A stretch of 15,578 nucleotides of DNA from JAADHG01 sp964418645. GTDB taxonomy: Bacteria; Bacteroidota; Bacteroidia; Flavobacteriales; Flavobacteriaceae. Below are positions 1 through 6,645 of the stretch, piece after piece. The stretch covers positions 1 to 15,578 of the forward strand of contig CAYQME010000058.1 of assembly GCA_964418645.1 (NCBI GenBank), written 5' to 3'. A model generated the notes under the pieces. The model had not been told where the DNA came from. It did no database searches and worked only from the letters and a program-made list of their open reading frames with translations. A program made the position numbers and the translations under genes. The stretch's first letter is position 1. Every line of letters begins with the position of its first letter.

Positions 1-4
1 AAAT

Positions 5-391
5 ATGAAAAAAAGAGTAACAGGATTAGGAGGGTTTTTCTTTAAAACTAAAAACCCAGATAAAGTAAAAGAATGGTATGGTAAACATTTAGGATTACCT
101 GTTGATGATTATGGTTGTTCATTTTGGTGGAAGGATAAAGCTGGTAATGATTGCTCTACACAATGGTCGCCATTTAAAGAGGATACCTCTTATTTTAAGC
201 CAAGTGAAAAACAATTTATGATGAATTTTAGGGTAGAAAATCTTCATGAATTATTAGCAGTTTTAAAAGAAGAAGGAGTAACTATTGTTGGCGAAGTAGA
301 AGAATATGAATACGGTAAATTTGGATGGATTTTGGATCCCGAAGGGAATAAAATTGAACTTTGGGAGCCTATTGACAGTGCATTTTTATAA
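5..391 (+). CDS. VOC (glyoxalase/bleomycin-resistance fold) protein
   Basis: This is a complete 128-aa protein of the vicinal-oxygen-chelate superfamily, probably a cytosolic metal-dependent enzyme or a small-molecule binding protein; the substrate cannot be told from sequence. The N-terminal half holds the first beta-alpha-beta unit (GLGGFFFKTKNPDKVKEWY, about residues 7-25, then a LGLPV strand). The second unit runs from FRVENLHELLAVLKEEG (about 75-91) to DPEGNKIELWEP (111-122), the usual C-terminal VOC strand with the candidate metal ligand Glu118. The length suits a single-domain VOC protein. It starts four bases into the window, so its promoter is not visible and upstream partners are unknown. 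The next gene lies 52 bp downstream on the same strand. Family call is firm, function open. Confidence 0.85.
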   Translation: MKKRVTGLGGFFFKTKNPDKVKEWYGKHLGLPVDDYGCSFWWKDKAGNDCSTQWSPFKEDTSYFKPSEKQFMMNFRVENLHELLAVLKEEGVTIVGEVEEYEYGKFGWILDPEGNKIELWEPIDSAFL

Positions 392-443
392 AGGAATTCA
401 TTTTTTTTATTACTTTTAGAGTCTAACTAAAATCAAAACTATT

Positions 444-809
444 ATGTCTGATGAAAAAAATTCAGGTAACGACCTTAACGATATCTTAGGAGATGCCAAA
501 GAAAGTGCTAAAGAATTTGCAAATGAAGCCAAAGAAACGTTTAATAAAGCTTCGGGAGATAACAAAAAAGTAATTGCAGGTGTTCTTGCAATTTTGGTTG
601 GCTCTTTAGGAGTTCATAAATTTATTTTAGGATATAATAAAGAAGGTATTATTCTATTGGTTGTAACGTTTGTGGTTGGGTTTTTTACTTGTGGTATGGG
701 AGTTGGTTTAACTGGATTAATTGGGTTAATTGAAGGGATTATTTACCTCACAAAATCGGATGAAGAGTTTTACAATACTTATCAAGTAGGAAAGAAACCT
801 TGGTTTTAG
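444..809 (+). CDS. TM2-domain membrane protein
   Basis: This 121-aa protein has two parts. Residues 1-40 form a charged, Ala/Lys/Glu-rich amphipathic stretch (AKESAKEFANEAKETFNKA, 18-36) resembling LEA/YtxH-like helices. Residues 41-104 form a TM2 domain: a first helix (VIAGVLAILVGSLGVHKFILG, about 43-63), the short turn YNKEG, and a second helix block (about 68-103) containing FFTCGMGVG. The SLGVHKF and GYNKEG elements are typical of TM2 proteins. The molecular role of bacterial TM2 proteins is not established. The protein should sit in the inner membrane as a hairpin with the acidic N-terminal helix and the C-terminal tail on the same side. No partner is obvious; both neighbours are unrelated small soluble proteins. 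Confidence 0.85.
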   Translation: MSDEKNSGNDLNDILGDAKESAKEFANEAKETFNKASGDNKKVIAGVLAILVGSLGVHKFILGYNKEGIILLVVTFVVGFFTCGMGVGLTGLIGLIEGIIYLTKSDEEFYNTYQVGKKPWF

Positions 810-872
810 TAAAATAGTGGATATCGTATAATCTTTTGCTTAAGTAATACGCATAATATTGTCTGCTAATAT

Positions 873-1364
873 ATGATTACATTTTCTATCAGGCCATTTA
901 ATAAAGAAGATTGGATATCAGTTTCAAAAATTTATTCTGAAGGTATTAATTCAGGAATTGCCACTTTTGAAACACAGGTTCCTACTTGGGAACAATGGAA
1001 TCAAAAATATATATCATCTTGCAGAATTGTTGCTATCTCTAATTCTGAAGTAGTGGGTTTCGGTGTATTATCTCTTGTTTCGAAGCGAGATGTTTACAAG
1101 GGAGTTGCTGAGGTTAGTGTTTATGTAGCTTCAAGTTTTAAAGGGCAACATATTGGAGAAGCTTTATTAAAACAACTCATTAATGAAAGCGAAGAAAACG
1201 GCTTTTGGACATTGCAAGCTGTTATTTTTTCAGAAAACATTGCAAGTATTGCGTTACATAAAAAATGTGGTTTTAGAGTTGTTGGTACTAGAGAAAAAAT
1301 TGGACAGTTACAAGGTAAATGGCATGATAATTACTTTTTAGAAAGAAGAAGCAAAGTCTTCTAG
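873..1364 (+). CDS. GNAT acetyltransferase, phosphinothricin acetyltransferase-like
   Basis: This complete 163-aa protein has the PAT/Bar-type GNAT layout and should transfer acetyl from acetyl-CoA to an amine, possibly an amino-acid analogue such as phosphinothricin or methionine sulfone/sulfoximine. Visible landmarks are the N-terminal IRPFNKEDW, GIATFET (29-35), the core strand AEVSVYV (79-85), the acetyl-CoA loop KGQHIGEALL (90-99, a QxxGxA variant of motif A), SENIASIALHKKCGF (120-134, motif B) and the PAT-like ending GKWHDNYFLER (148-158). The gene is convergent with the acyltransferase downstream, with only 9 bp between the two stop codons. A weak -7-like box (TAATATTG, 854-861) lies just upstream and would give a nearly leaderless transcript. 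The true substrate is not known. Confidence 0.85.
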   Translation: MITFSIRPFNKEDWISVSKIYSEGINSGIATFETQVPTWEQWNQKYISSCRIVAISNSEVVGFGVLSLVSKRDVYKGVAEVSVYVASSFKGQHIGEALLKQLINESEENGFWTLQAVIFSENIASIALHKKCGFRVVGTREKIGQLQGKWHDNYFLERRSKVF

Positions 1365-1373
1365 AACTATAAA

Positions 1374-3185
1374 TTATTTATCATGATTCTCCATAAACTT
1401 GCGTTCCAATTCGGCTTGAAACTCTTCCATTACAGGACGCACTGTGCTTTCTGGCAAATCGGCAATTTTAATATACATTAAACCATCAACGGCATTATTA
1501 AATAAGGGATCTACATTAAAACCAACCAAACGTGCATTTTGTTTAATGTACTTTTTAAGTAATACAGGCATACGCAAGCTTCCAGGTTCTATTTCGTCAA
1601 TAATTTTATCAAATTTTTGAAGATCAGCTTCTGTTGCATCAAAAACAAAATCTTTATCAGCATCTTTCAATTTCACTTTAAACTCTTTTTTAGGATGAAC
1701 ATATTGTGCGATGTAAGGATCGTAATAGTGAGACTTCATAAATTCAATCATTAACGATTTGGAAAAGTTGGAAAATTGATTACTAATGCTTACACCTCCA
1801 ATTAAAAATTTGTGTTCGGGAAAACGCAGTGTAGTGTGTACAATACCTTTCCAAAGTAAAAATAAAGGCATTGGTCTTTGTTGATAAGTTGCAATAATAA
1901 AAGCACGTCCTAATTCTATGGATTGGCTCATCATTTTATGTAATTCAGGCTCAAACCTAAACAGATCTTGAAGATAAAATCCATCAATACCAAACTTTTC
2001 GAAAATCTTGGAGCCTAGTCCCATGCGATATGCTCCAGCAATTACTTTTTTTTCATCATCCCAAAGAAACATATGATGGTAATAGGTATCAAATTTATCC
2101 AAGTCTATAGCTTCATTGGTGCCTTCGCCAACTTCTCTAAAAGTAATTTCTCGTAACCGTCCTATCTCACGAAGTATATTAGGCAACTTGAATGCAGGAG
2201 CCAAATACACTTCATAATTTTTGCTTTTTAATAGCCGATAATCTCCTTCTTTTAAGTCTTCTATTTCTTTAATCATAACATCAGTATTAACTGGAGTCAC
2301 AATTTTTTTAGGAATTTTAGGAAGCTTTAAAGTGGTTGATATATTATTTAATATTTTAGATTTCTCCTCAAAAGTATTAGATAACATATAGGTTTTCCGT
2401 CTTAAAAACTCTGAAAAATCATCGAGGTCTTCATGTTCTTGTTGGTCTTTTACTGAAATAGATTTTCCTATCCTAACCTTTATAGTGCGATGCTTTTGTG
2501 TTAATAATTCAGATGGTAATTTTGCAGTTCTAAAGGTGTCGCTAACTTTAGATAACTTGTAAAAAAGAGTACTGTTTTTTGCGTGAAAATAAATAGGAAC
2601 AACTGGAACTTCTGCTTTTTTAACAAGTTTCATAGCAGCTTCTTCCCAAGGTTTATCAACTACCAATTTCCCGTCTCGATAAGTCGAGACTTCACCTGCC
2701 GGAAAAATACCTAAAGATTTACCTGCTCTTAAATGAAGAATAGAATTTTTAAAACCAGTTATGCTAGATTTTACATCCTTCCTGTCTTCAAAAGGATTTA
2801 CAGGCATTATATATGGTTTTAAGGGCTCTATGCGATGCAACAAAAAATTTGCGATAATTTTAAAATCGCTGCGTTGTTCCAGCATAAGTTTTAACAATAA
2901 AATACCATCAATACCTCCAAGTGGGTGATTAGATATAGTAATATAAGCACCATCTTTAGGTAGTCGTTTGAGGTCTTCTTCAGGGATTTCAAATTTAATT
3001 TGAAACGCATCTAAAATACCATTTAGGAACTCAAGGTCGCTTAAATGTTTATTTTTATTATAAATTTTATTGAGTGTAGAAATTTTTAAAAGCTTCATGA
3101 GTAACCAACCAATAAAAGTACCTATAAACCCATATTTATCTGCTTTTATAGCTTTTGAAACTTCTTTTGCGGTTACTAATGCCAT
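1374..3185 (-). CDS. olsF: bifunctional amino-acid-lipid acyltransferase (OlsF type: PlsC-like + OlsB/GNAT-like)
   Basis: This 603-aa protein fuses two acyltransferases. Residues ~60-280 are a PlsC-like O-acyltransferase with NHPLGGIDG (86-94, His87/Asp93) and the second block FPAGEVSTY (161-169). Residues ~315-575 are an OlsB/hemolysin-type N-acyltransferase with LREITFREVGEGTN (344-357), ELGRAFI (424-430) and MPVLLKKY...ARLVGFNVDP (539-560). In Serratia and Flavobacterium, OlsF carries out both acylations of ornithine-lipid synthesis; Bacteroides uses separate GlsB/GlsA for glycine lipids. The amino acid used here (ornithine, glycine or serine-glycine) cannot be read from sequence. His and Asp of the first motif are separated by five residues, against the HX4D spacing of classical PlsC. 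It probably acts at the inner membrane face. It has its own promoter 58 bp after the aspartokinase gene. Fusion call is firm; the gene symbol is an inference. Confidence 0.82.
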   Translation of the reverse strand: MALVTAKEVSKAIKADKYGFIGTFIGWLLMKLLKISTLNKIYNKNKHLSDLEFLNGILDAFQIKFEIPEEDLKRLPKDGAYITISNHPLGGIDGILLLKLMLEQRSDFKIIANFLLHRIEPLKPYIMPVNPFEDRKDVKSSITGFKNSILHLRAGKSLGIFPAGEVSTYRDGKLVVDKPWEEAAMKLVKKAEVPVVPIYFHAKNSTLFYKLSKVSDTFRTAKLPSELLTQKHRTIKVRIGKSISVKDQQEHEDLDDFSEFLRRKTYMLSNTFEEKSKILNNISTTLKLPKIPKKIVTPVNTDVMIKEIEDLKEGDYRLLKSKNYEVYLAPAFKLPNILREIGRLREITFREVGEGTNEAIDLDKFDTYYHHMFLWDDEKKVIAGAYRMGLGSKIFEKFGIDGFYLQDLFRFEPELHKMMSQSIELGRAFIIATYQQRPMPLFLLWKGIVHTTLRFPEHKFLIGGVSISNQFSNFSKSLMIEFMKSHYYDPYIAQYVHPKKEFKVKLKDADKDFVFDATEADLQKFDKIIDEIEPGSLRMPVLLKKYIKQNARLVGFNVDPLFNNAVDGLMYIKIADLPESTVRPVMEEFQAELERKFMENHDK

Positions 3186-3209
3186 GTGTTATTTTAATTG
3201 AACGAACTA

Positions 3210-3217
3210 CAAATATA
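3210..3217 (-). promoter_or_regulatory. Bacteroidetes -7 box for the OlsF-type acyltransferase
   Basis: Read on the minus strand this is TATATTTG, an exact match to the Bacteroidetes TAnnTTTG -7 element, 24 bp upstream of the ATG at 3185. No clean TTG -33 box is present at the expected distance. It implies that the acyltransferase can be transcribed independently of the aspartokinase gene ending at 3244. Confidence 0.55.
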
Positions 3218-3243
3218 CTTAAAAACAAATAAGAATAAGTCCA

Positions 3244-4494
3244 CTATTTTGTTACTATTTGAACGGTATCTAAGTATAATTGTTTCATTAAAACAGATTT
3301 ATTTTGTTCTAAAATTTGAATAGATTTTTCGTCGTAATGACGTATAGTATAAAGCGATACATTTTCGTGGTATGTTACTTTAAATTTTGCTTTTAAGTGT
3401 TGTAGTAACTTTTCTAAATTATTGTAATTATTATCTACACAGACTGAAAAACTAATAGCTGAGTTTTGAATCAAGTCAACTTTCATTTTGTATAAATGTA
3501 ATAAGTTGAATATTTCACTAATATTTTCTTCTACTATAAATGAGAAGTCTAAAGAAGATAACGAGATTAAAACTTGATTTTTTCTAACGATAAAACAAGG
3601 TGTTTTGGGCTCTATACTAACACCTTTGCTAACACATGTCCCTGTGTCTTTAGGGTTTAAAAACGATTTAACATACAAAGGAATTTCTTTTCGTTGCAAA
3701 GGTTGTAGCGTTTTGGGGTGAATTACAGAAGCACCATAAAATGCCAATTCTATAGCTTCACGATAAGAAATTTGATTTAATAATTTGGCATTTTCAAAAA
3801 ACCTAGGGTCGGCATTTAAAACTCCAGGAACATCTTTCCAAATAGTAACACTTTCTGCATTTAAGCAATAAGCAAAAATAGCTGCTGTATAATCACTTCC
3901 TTCACGTCCAAGCGTGGTAGTAAAGTTGTTTGCGTCACTTCCTAAAAACCCTTGCGTAATGTTTAAAATATTTTTTTCTGTTTTGTTAGTTATTATGTCT
4001 TGTGTTTTTTTCCAATCTACTTTTGCATTTCTATTAAAGTTATCGGTTTTTATAAATTCACGAACGTCAAGCCAATTATTTTTTATATCTTCAGTTTCTA
4101 AATAAGTACTAATAATAGAAGTTGATAAGAGCTCACCAAATCCAACAACCTGGTCATAAACAAAGTTGTAATCTGGCGATTTATTTCTTTCTAAAAAAAC
4201 AGTTAAATCATTGAAAAAATTAGAAACAGTATTAAAAACCGGATGGTTTTCATTTTCAAAAAGATCTAACAAAATACCGTTATGATATTTCTTTACATCC
4301 TGTATAGAGCTTTGCAATTCTTTTGTGTTATTAAAGTAATTGTAAATAACCCCTTCTAGAGCATTTGTGGTTTTTCCCATAGCAGATACTACCACTAAAG
4401 TATTGTCATATCCAACTGTTTTTAATACTTTAACTAGATTTTTTACACCTTCAGCATCTTTTACTGATGCTCCTCCAAATTTAAAAATGCGCAT
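3244..4494 (-). CDS. lysC: aspartokinase (monofunctional)
   Basis: This 416-aa enzyme phosphorylates aspartate to aspartyl-4-phosphate, the first step toward lysine/diaminopimelate, methionine and threonine. The amino-acid kinase domain (1-~285) shows KFGGASV (5-11), VGFGELLS (117-124), TTLGREGSDYTA (193-204), WKDVPGV (219-225) and ASVIHPKTLQP (255-265). The C-terminal part (~305-416) is ACT-like and probably the allosteric regulatory region. It lacks a homoserine dehydrogenase domain, so it is not the ThrA fusion many Bacteroidetes also carry. Its ATG overlaps the stop of the upstream GNAT gene by one base (TAATG), implying translational coupling and a shared promoter at 4993-5000. Feedback specificity cannot be read. 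The symbol lysC is used for the monofunctional class. Confidence 0.9.
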   Translation of the reverse strand: MRIFKFGGASVKDAEGVKNLVKVLKTVGYDNTLVVVSAMGKTTNALEGVIYNYFNNTKELQSSIQDVKKYHNGILLDLFENENHPVFNTVSNFFNDLTVFLERNKSPDYNFVYDQVVGFGELLSTSIISTYLETEDIKNNWLDVREFIKTDNFNRNAKVDWKKTQDIITNKTEKNILNITQGFLGSDANNFTTTLGREGSDYTAAIFAYCLNAESVTIWKDVPGVLNADPRFFENAKLLNQISYREAIELAFYGASVIHPKTLQPLQRKEIPLYVKSFLNPKDTGTCVSKGVSIEPKTPCFIVRKNQVLISLSSLDFSFIVEENISEIFNLLHLYKMKVDLIQNSAISFSVCVDNNYNNLEKLLQHLKAKFKVTYHENVSLYTIRHYDEKSIQILEQNKSVLMKQLYLDTVQIVTK

Positions 4495-4976
4495 TATTTT
4501 ATATTTGCTATATAATTTTTAATTCCTTGTTCATTTAAATGTACTACGTCCCAATCTCTTAATACTTTTGCTCCTTTTTTTTCATACAGGTTGATTGCTT
4601 TTTCATTCCAATCCAATACTTCCCAATTAATACGTTTAGCACCCAAACTAAAAGCAAATTTAACTACTTCGTCTAAAAGAGCAGATCCCATTCCTAAACC
4701 TCTCATTTTTTGACTAACAACCAAGTCTTCCAAATGTAAAATTGGGCCTTTCCAAGTGGAATACCGTTTGTAAACTAAAGCGATGCCTTCAACTTTATTA
4801 TTCAATTCTGCTACAAAACAAGTAAAAGCAGGTAGGTCGCCAAAACCATCATTTTGCAGGTCTTGAACAGTTACTTCTACAGCATTCTCTTCTTTTTCAA
4901 AAACAGCTAGTTCTTTAATTAATTCTAATGCTTGAGGCATATCCTCTTTAGTTGCATCTCTAATTGTAAAATTCAT
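4494..4976 (-). CDS. GNAT acetyltransferase, spermidine/thialysine acetyltransferase-like
   Basis: This 160-aa GNAT protein resembles the SAT1/SAT2 group. Features are FTIRDATKEDMPQALELIKELA at the N-terminus, YSTWKGPILHLEDLVV (72-87), the acetyl-CoA loop QKMRGLGMGSALL (89-101) and EVLDWNEKAINLYEKKGA (119-136). In characterised relatives, SAT1 acetylates polyamines and SAT2 acetylates thialysine (a lysine analogue). The gene is the first of a two-gene transcript; its TAA overlaps the aspartokinase ATG. That coupling to the lysine-pathway entry enzyme is compatible with a lysine-like or diamine substrate, which is inference only. The family assignment is secure, the substrate is not. Confidence 0.85.
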   Translation of the reverse strand: MNFTIRDATKEDMPQALELIKELAVFEKEENAVEVTVQDLQNDGFGDLPAFTCFVAELNNKVEGIALVYKRYSTWKGPILHLEDLVVSQKMRGLGMGSALLDEVVKFAFSLGAKRINWEVLDWNEKAINLYEKKGAKVLRDWDVVHLNEQGIKNYIANIK

Positions 4977-4992
4977 AATTTTAAAATAAAGC

Positions 4993-5000
4993 CAAAGATA
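4993..5000 (-). promoter_or_regulatory. Bacteroidetes -7 box for the GNAT-lysC transcript
   Basis: On the minus strand this reads TATCTTTG, an exact TAnnTTTG match, 16 bp upstream of the GNAT ATG (4976). A degenerate TTAG sits 21 nt farther upstream where TTG would be expected. The predicted leader is only about 10 nt. Confidence 0.5.
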
Positions 5001-5065
5001 GTTTAATGTAGATTAATTATACTAATTTATCTTTTACGAAAACGTTATAGTTGATTAAAAAATAC

Positions 5066-5073
5066 GATATTTG
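5066..5073 (+). promoter_or_regulatory. possible -7 box for fbp
   Basis: GATATTTG matches TAnnTTTG at all but the first position and lies 22 bp upstream of the fbp ATG at 5096. No convincing -33 TTG is spaced correctly. If used, transcription would start near 5080, which rules out the longer TTG-initiated reading frame at 5051 and supports the ATG start. Confidence 0.33.
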
Positions 5074-5095
5074 CGATATTAAACACAACCAAAAA

Positions 5096-6091
5096 ATGTC
5101 TCAAAAAAATAAAACTTTAGGCGAGTTTATTATTGAAAATCAAACTTCGTTTAAATATACTTCAGGAGAGTTATCGCGATTAATTAACTCGATTAGGTTA
5201 GCTGCAAAAGTAGTAAATCATGAAGTAAACAAAGCTGGTTTAGTTGATATTATAGGAACTGCAGGAGATACCAACATTCAAGGAGAAGATCAACAAAAGT
5301 TGGATGTTTATGCTAATGAAAAATTCATTCAAACTTTAACCAATAGAAACATTGTTTGTGGAATTGCCAGTGAAGAAGAGGACGATTTTATTACCATTAA
5401 TAGTCAAGATGAAAACAACCAGAACAAATATATTGTTTTAATTGATCCCTTGGATGGTTCATCAAATATCGATGTAAATGTTTCCGTAGGCACAATTTTT
5501 TCTATTTATACCCGCATAACACCAATTGGTACTCCAGTAACTATTGAAGATTTTTTACAAAAAGGAAATCAGCAAGTGGCAGCGGGTTATGTAATTTATG
5601 GGACCTCTACAATGCTGGTTTATACAACTGGCGATGGTGTAAATGGGTTTACATTGAATCCTGCTATTGGAACATTTTATTTATCTCATCCGCATATTCA
5701 ATTTCCAGAAAACGGAAAAATATATTCGGTAAATGAAGGTAATTATATTCATTTTCCTCAAGGTGTAAAAGATTATATCAAATATTGTCAGATGGAAGAA
5801 GGTGATAGACCTTATACATCAAGATATATTGGGTCTTTAGTATCCGATTTTCATAGAAATATGATAAAAGGAGGTATTTATATTTACCCAAACACTTCAA
5901 AAAATCCTACAGGCAAATTGCGTTTACTTTACGAATGCAATCCAATGGCATTTATTGCTGAACAAGCCAATGGAAAGGCAAGTGATGGTTTTACTAGAAT
6001 TATGGATATACAACCAACCGAATTGCACCAACGTGTGCCTTTTATTTGTGGAAGCAAAAATATGGTGAAAAAAGTTGAATCGTTTATGTAA
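5096..6091 (+). CDS. fbp: fructose-1,6-bisphosphatase, class 1
   Basis: This 331-aa enzyme hydrolyses fructose-1,6-bisphosphate to fructose-6-phosphate, the committed gluconeogenic step, in the cytosol and with Mg2+. The start is placed at the ATG giving MSQKNKTLGEFIIENQ, because family members begin in this way; the frame is open back to a TTG at 5051, but those 15 residues do not look native. Landmarks are NHEVNKAGLVDIIGTAG (41-57), ASEEEDD (91-97), the metal/phosphate motif DPLDGSSNID (117-126), the sugar-phosphate region SRYIGSLVSDFHRNM (242-256) and GKLRLLYECNPMAFI (273-287). All key residues appear intact. It is convergent with the TerB-like gene, with 14 bp between stop codons and no strong terminator hairpin. 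Confidence 0.95.
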   Translation: MSQKNKTLGEFIIENQTSFKYTSGELSRLINSIRLAAKVVNHEVNKAGLVDIIGTAGDTNIQGEDQQKLDVYANEKFIQTLTNRNIVCGIASEEEDDFITINSQDENNQNKYIVLIDPLDGSSNIDVNVSVGTIFSIYTRITPIGTPVTIEDFLQKGNQQVAAGYVIYGTSTMLVYTTGDGVNGFTLNPAIGTFYLSHPHIQFPENGKIYSVNEGNYIHFPQGVKDYIKYCQMEEGDRPYTSRYIGSLVSDFHRNMIKGGIYIYPNTSKNPTGKLRLLYECNPMAFIAEQANGKASDGFTRIMDIQPTELHQRVPFICGSKNMVKKVESFM

Positions 6092-6105
6092 AAGTGATTT
6101 TTTAG

Positions 6106-6537
6106 CTATTCATTCATTGTTTTAATGGCTAGCATAAACTCCTCCAAATTAGCTCCTGTTTTCACCAATATTAAGGCCTTATCTACTATATAAACAACGT
6201 TAACAGCCGAAAAACCTAATCCAACAGCAAATTTATGTAAAAGTCTTACTTGGTGTTCATCAGGTATATGGTCAACAAAAACCATTCGGACCAAATCAAA
6301 TAAACGTTCTAAACGCTTGTTGTATGATAGTGGTGGATTAATTGGGTGCGTTGCATAATCCTTTAAAATTTGTTTATAATCAAACTCGTTAATGTCCAAA
6401 TTTATAGCTAAACGATCTAAAAAGGCTTTCTCTTCATCTGTTATTTTACCATCATCTATGGCTAATCTTACTATTGCTGCAAAATGGTCTTCATTACGTT
6501 TTCTAAACCCACTATCGAATAAATCTGAAATTGACAT
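6106..6537 (-). CDS. TerB-like protein
   Basis: This 143-aa all-helical protein resembles the TerB/DUF533-like family. Two acidic repeats typical of the fold are visible: AIDDGKITDEEKAFLDRLA (26-44) and VDHIPDEHQVRLLHKFAVGLGF (88-109). TerB of tellurite-resistance operons binds divalent metal through such acidic loops, but no other ter genes occur here, so tellurite resistance should not be inferred. There is no signal peptide or membrane segment, so it is probably cytosolic. It is divergent from mfd and has a well-formed promoter of its own. Function unknown. Confidence 0.75.
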   Translation of the reverse strand: MSISDLFDSGFRKRNEDHFAAIVRLAIDDGKITDEEKAFLDRLAINLDINEFDYKQILKDYATHPINPPLSYNKRLERLFDLVRMVFVDHIPDEHQVRLLHKFAVGLGFSAVNVVYIVDKALILVKTGANLEEFMLAIKTMNE

Positions 6538-6556
6538 AAGCTGTATTATTTTTCTG

Positions 6557-6589
6557 CAAATATAATATTATTAACACTTTTTAGGCAAA
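6557..6589 (-). promoter_or_regulatory. Bacteroidetes promoter for the TerB-like gene
   Basis: On the minus strand there is a -33 TTTG (6589-6586), 21 nt of spacer, then a -7 TATATTTG (6564-6557). This fits the TTG-N17-23-TAnnTTTG consensus and is the best promoter in the window. Transcription would begin near 6550, giving a leader of about a dozen nucleotides before the ATG at 6537. Confidence 0.65.
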
Positions 6590-6621
6590 TAAAAAATTAA
6601 AATTCTAAGCAACAATTATTA

Positions 6622-6629
6622 TATATTTG
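6622..6629 (+). promoter_or_regulatory. Bacteroidetes -7 box for mfd
   Basis: TATATTTG is an exact TAnnTTTG match ending 16 bp before the GTG start of mfd at 6646. The upstream sequence at the -33 distance lacks a clear TTG. It stands back to back with the TerB-like promoter, about 60 bp apart. The predicted leader is about 10 nt, and no Shine-Dalgarno is visible, as is usual in this phylum. Confidence 0.5.
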
Positions 6630-6645
6630 TTTCAAAATATTCTTA

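Noticed and set aside
2673..2690. Perfect 7-bp hairpin (GTCTCGA/TCGAGAC, loop TAAG) inside the acyltransferase gene
   Set aside because: It encodes the conserved acyltransferase block GEVSTYRDG, so the palindrome is most likely a product of codon choice and not a repeat insertion.
5051..5095. TTG-initiated 15-residue extension of fructose-bisphosphatase
   Set aside because: The family begins at MSQKN-like sequence; the extension overlaps the likely -7 box at 5066-5073 and has no support.
6106..6537. Tellurite-resistance gene
   Set aside because: Only a TerB-like fold is present; no terA/C/D/Z genes adjoin it, so a resistance role is not supported.
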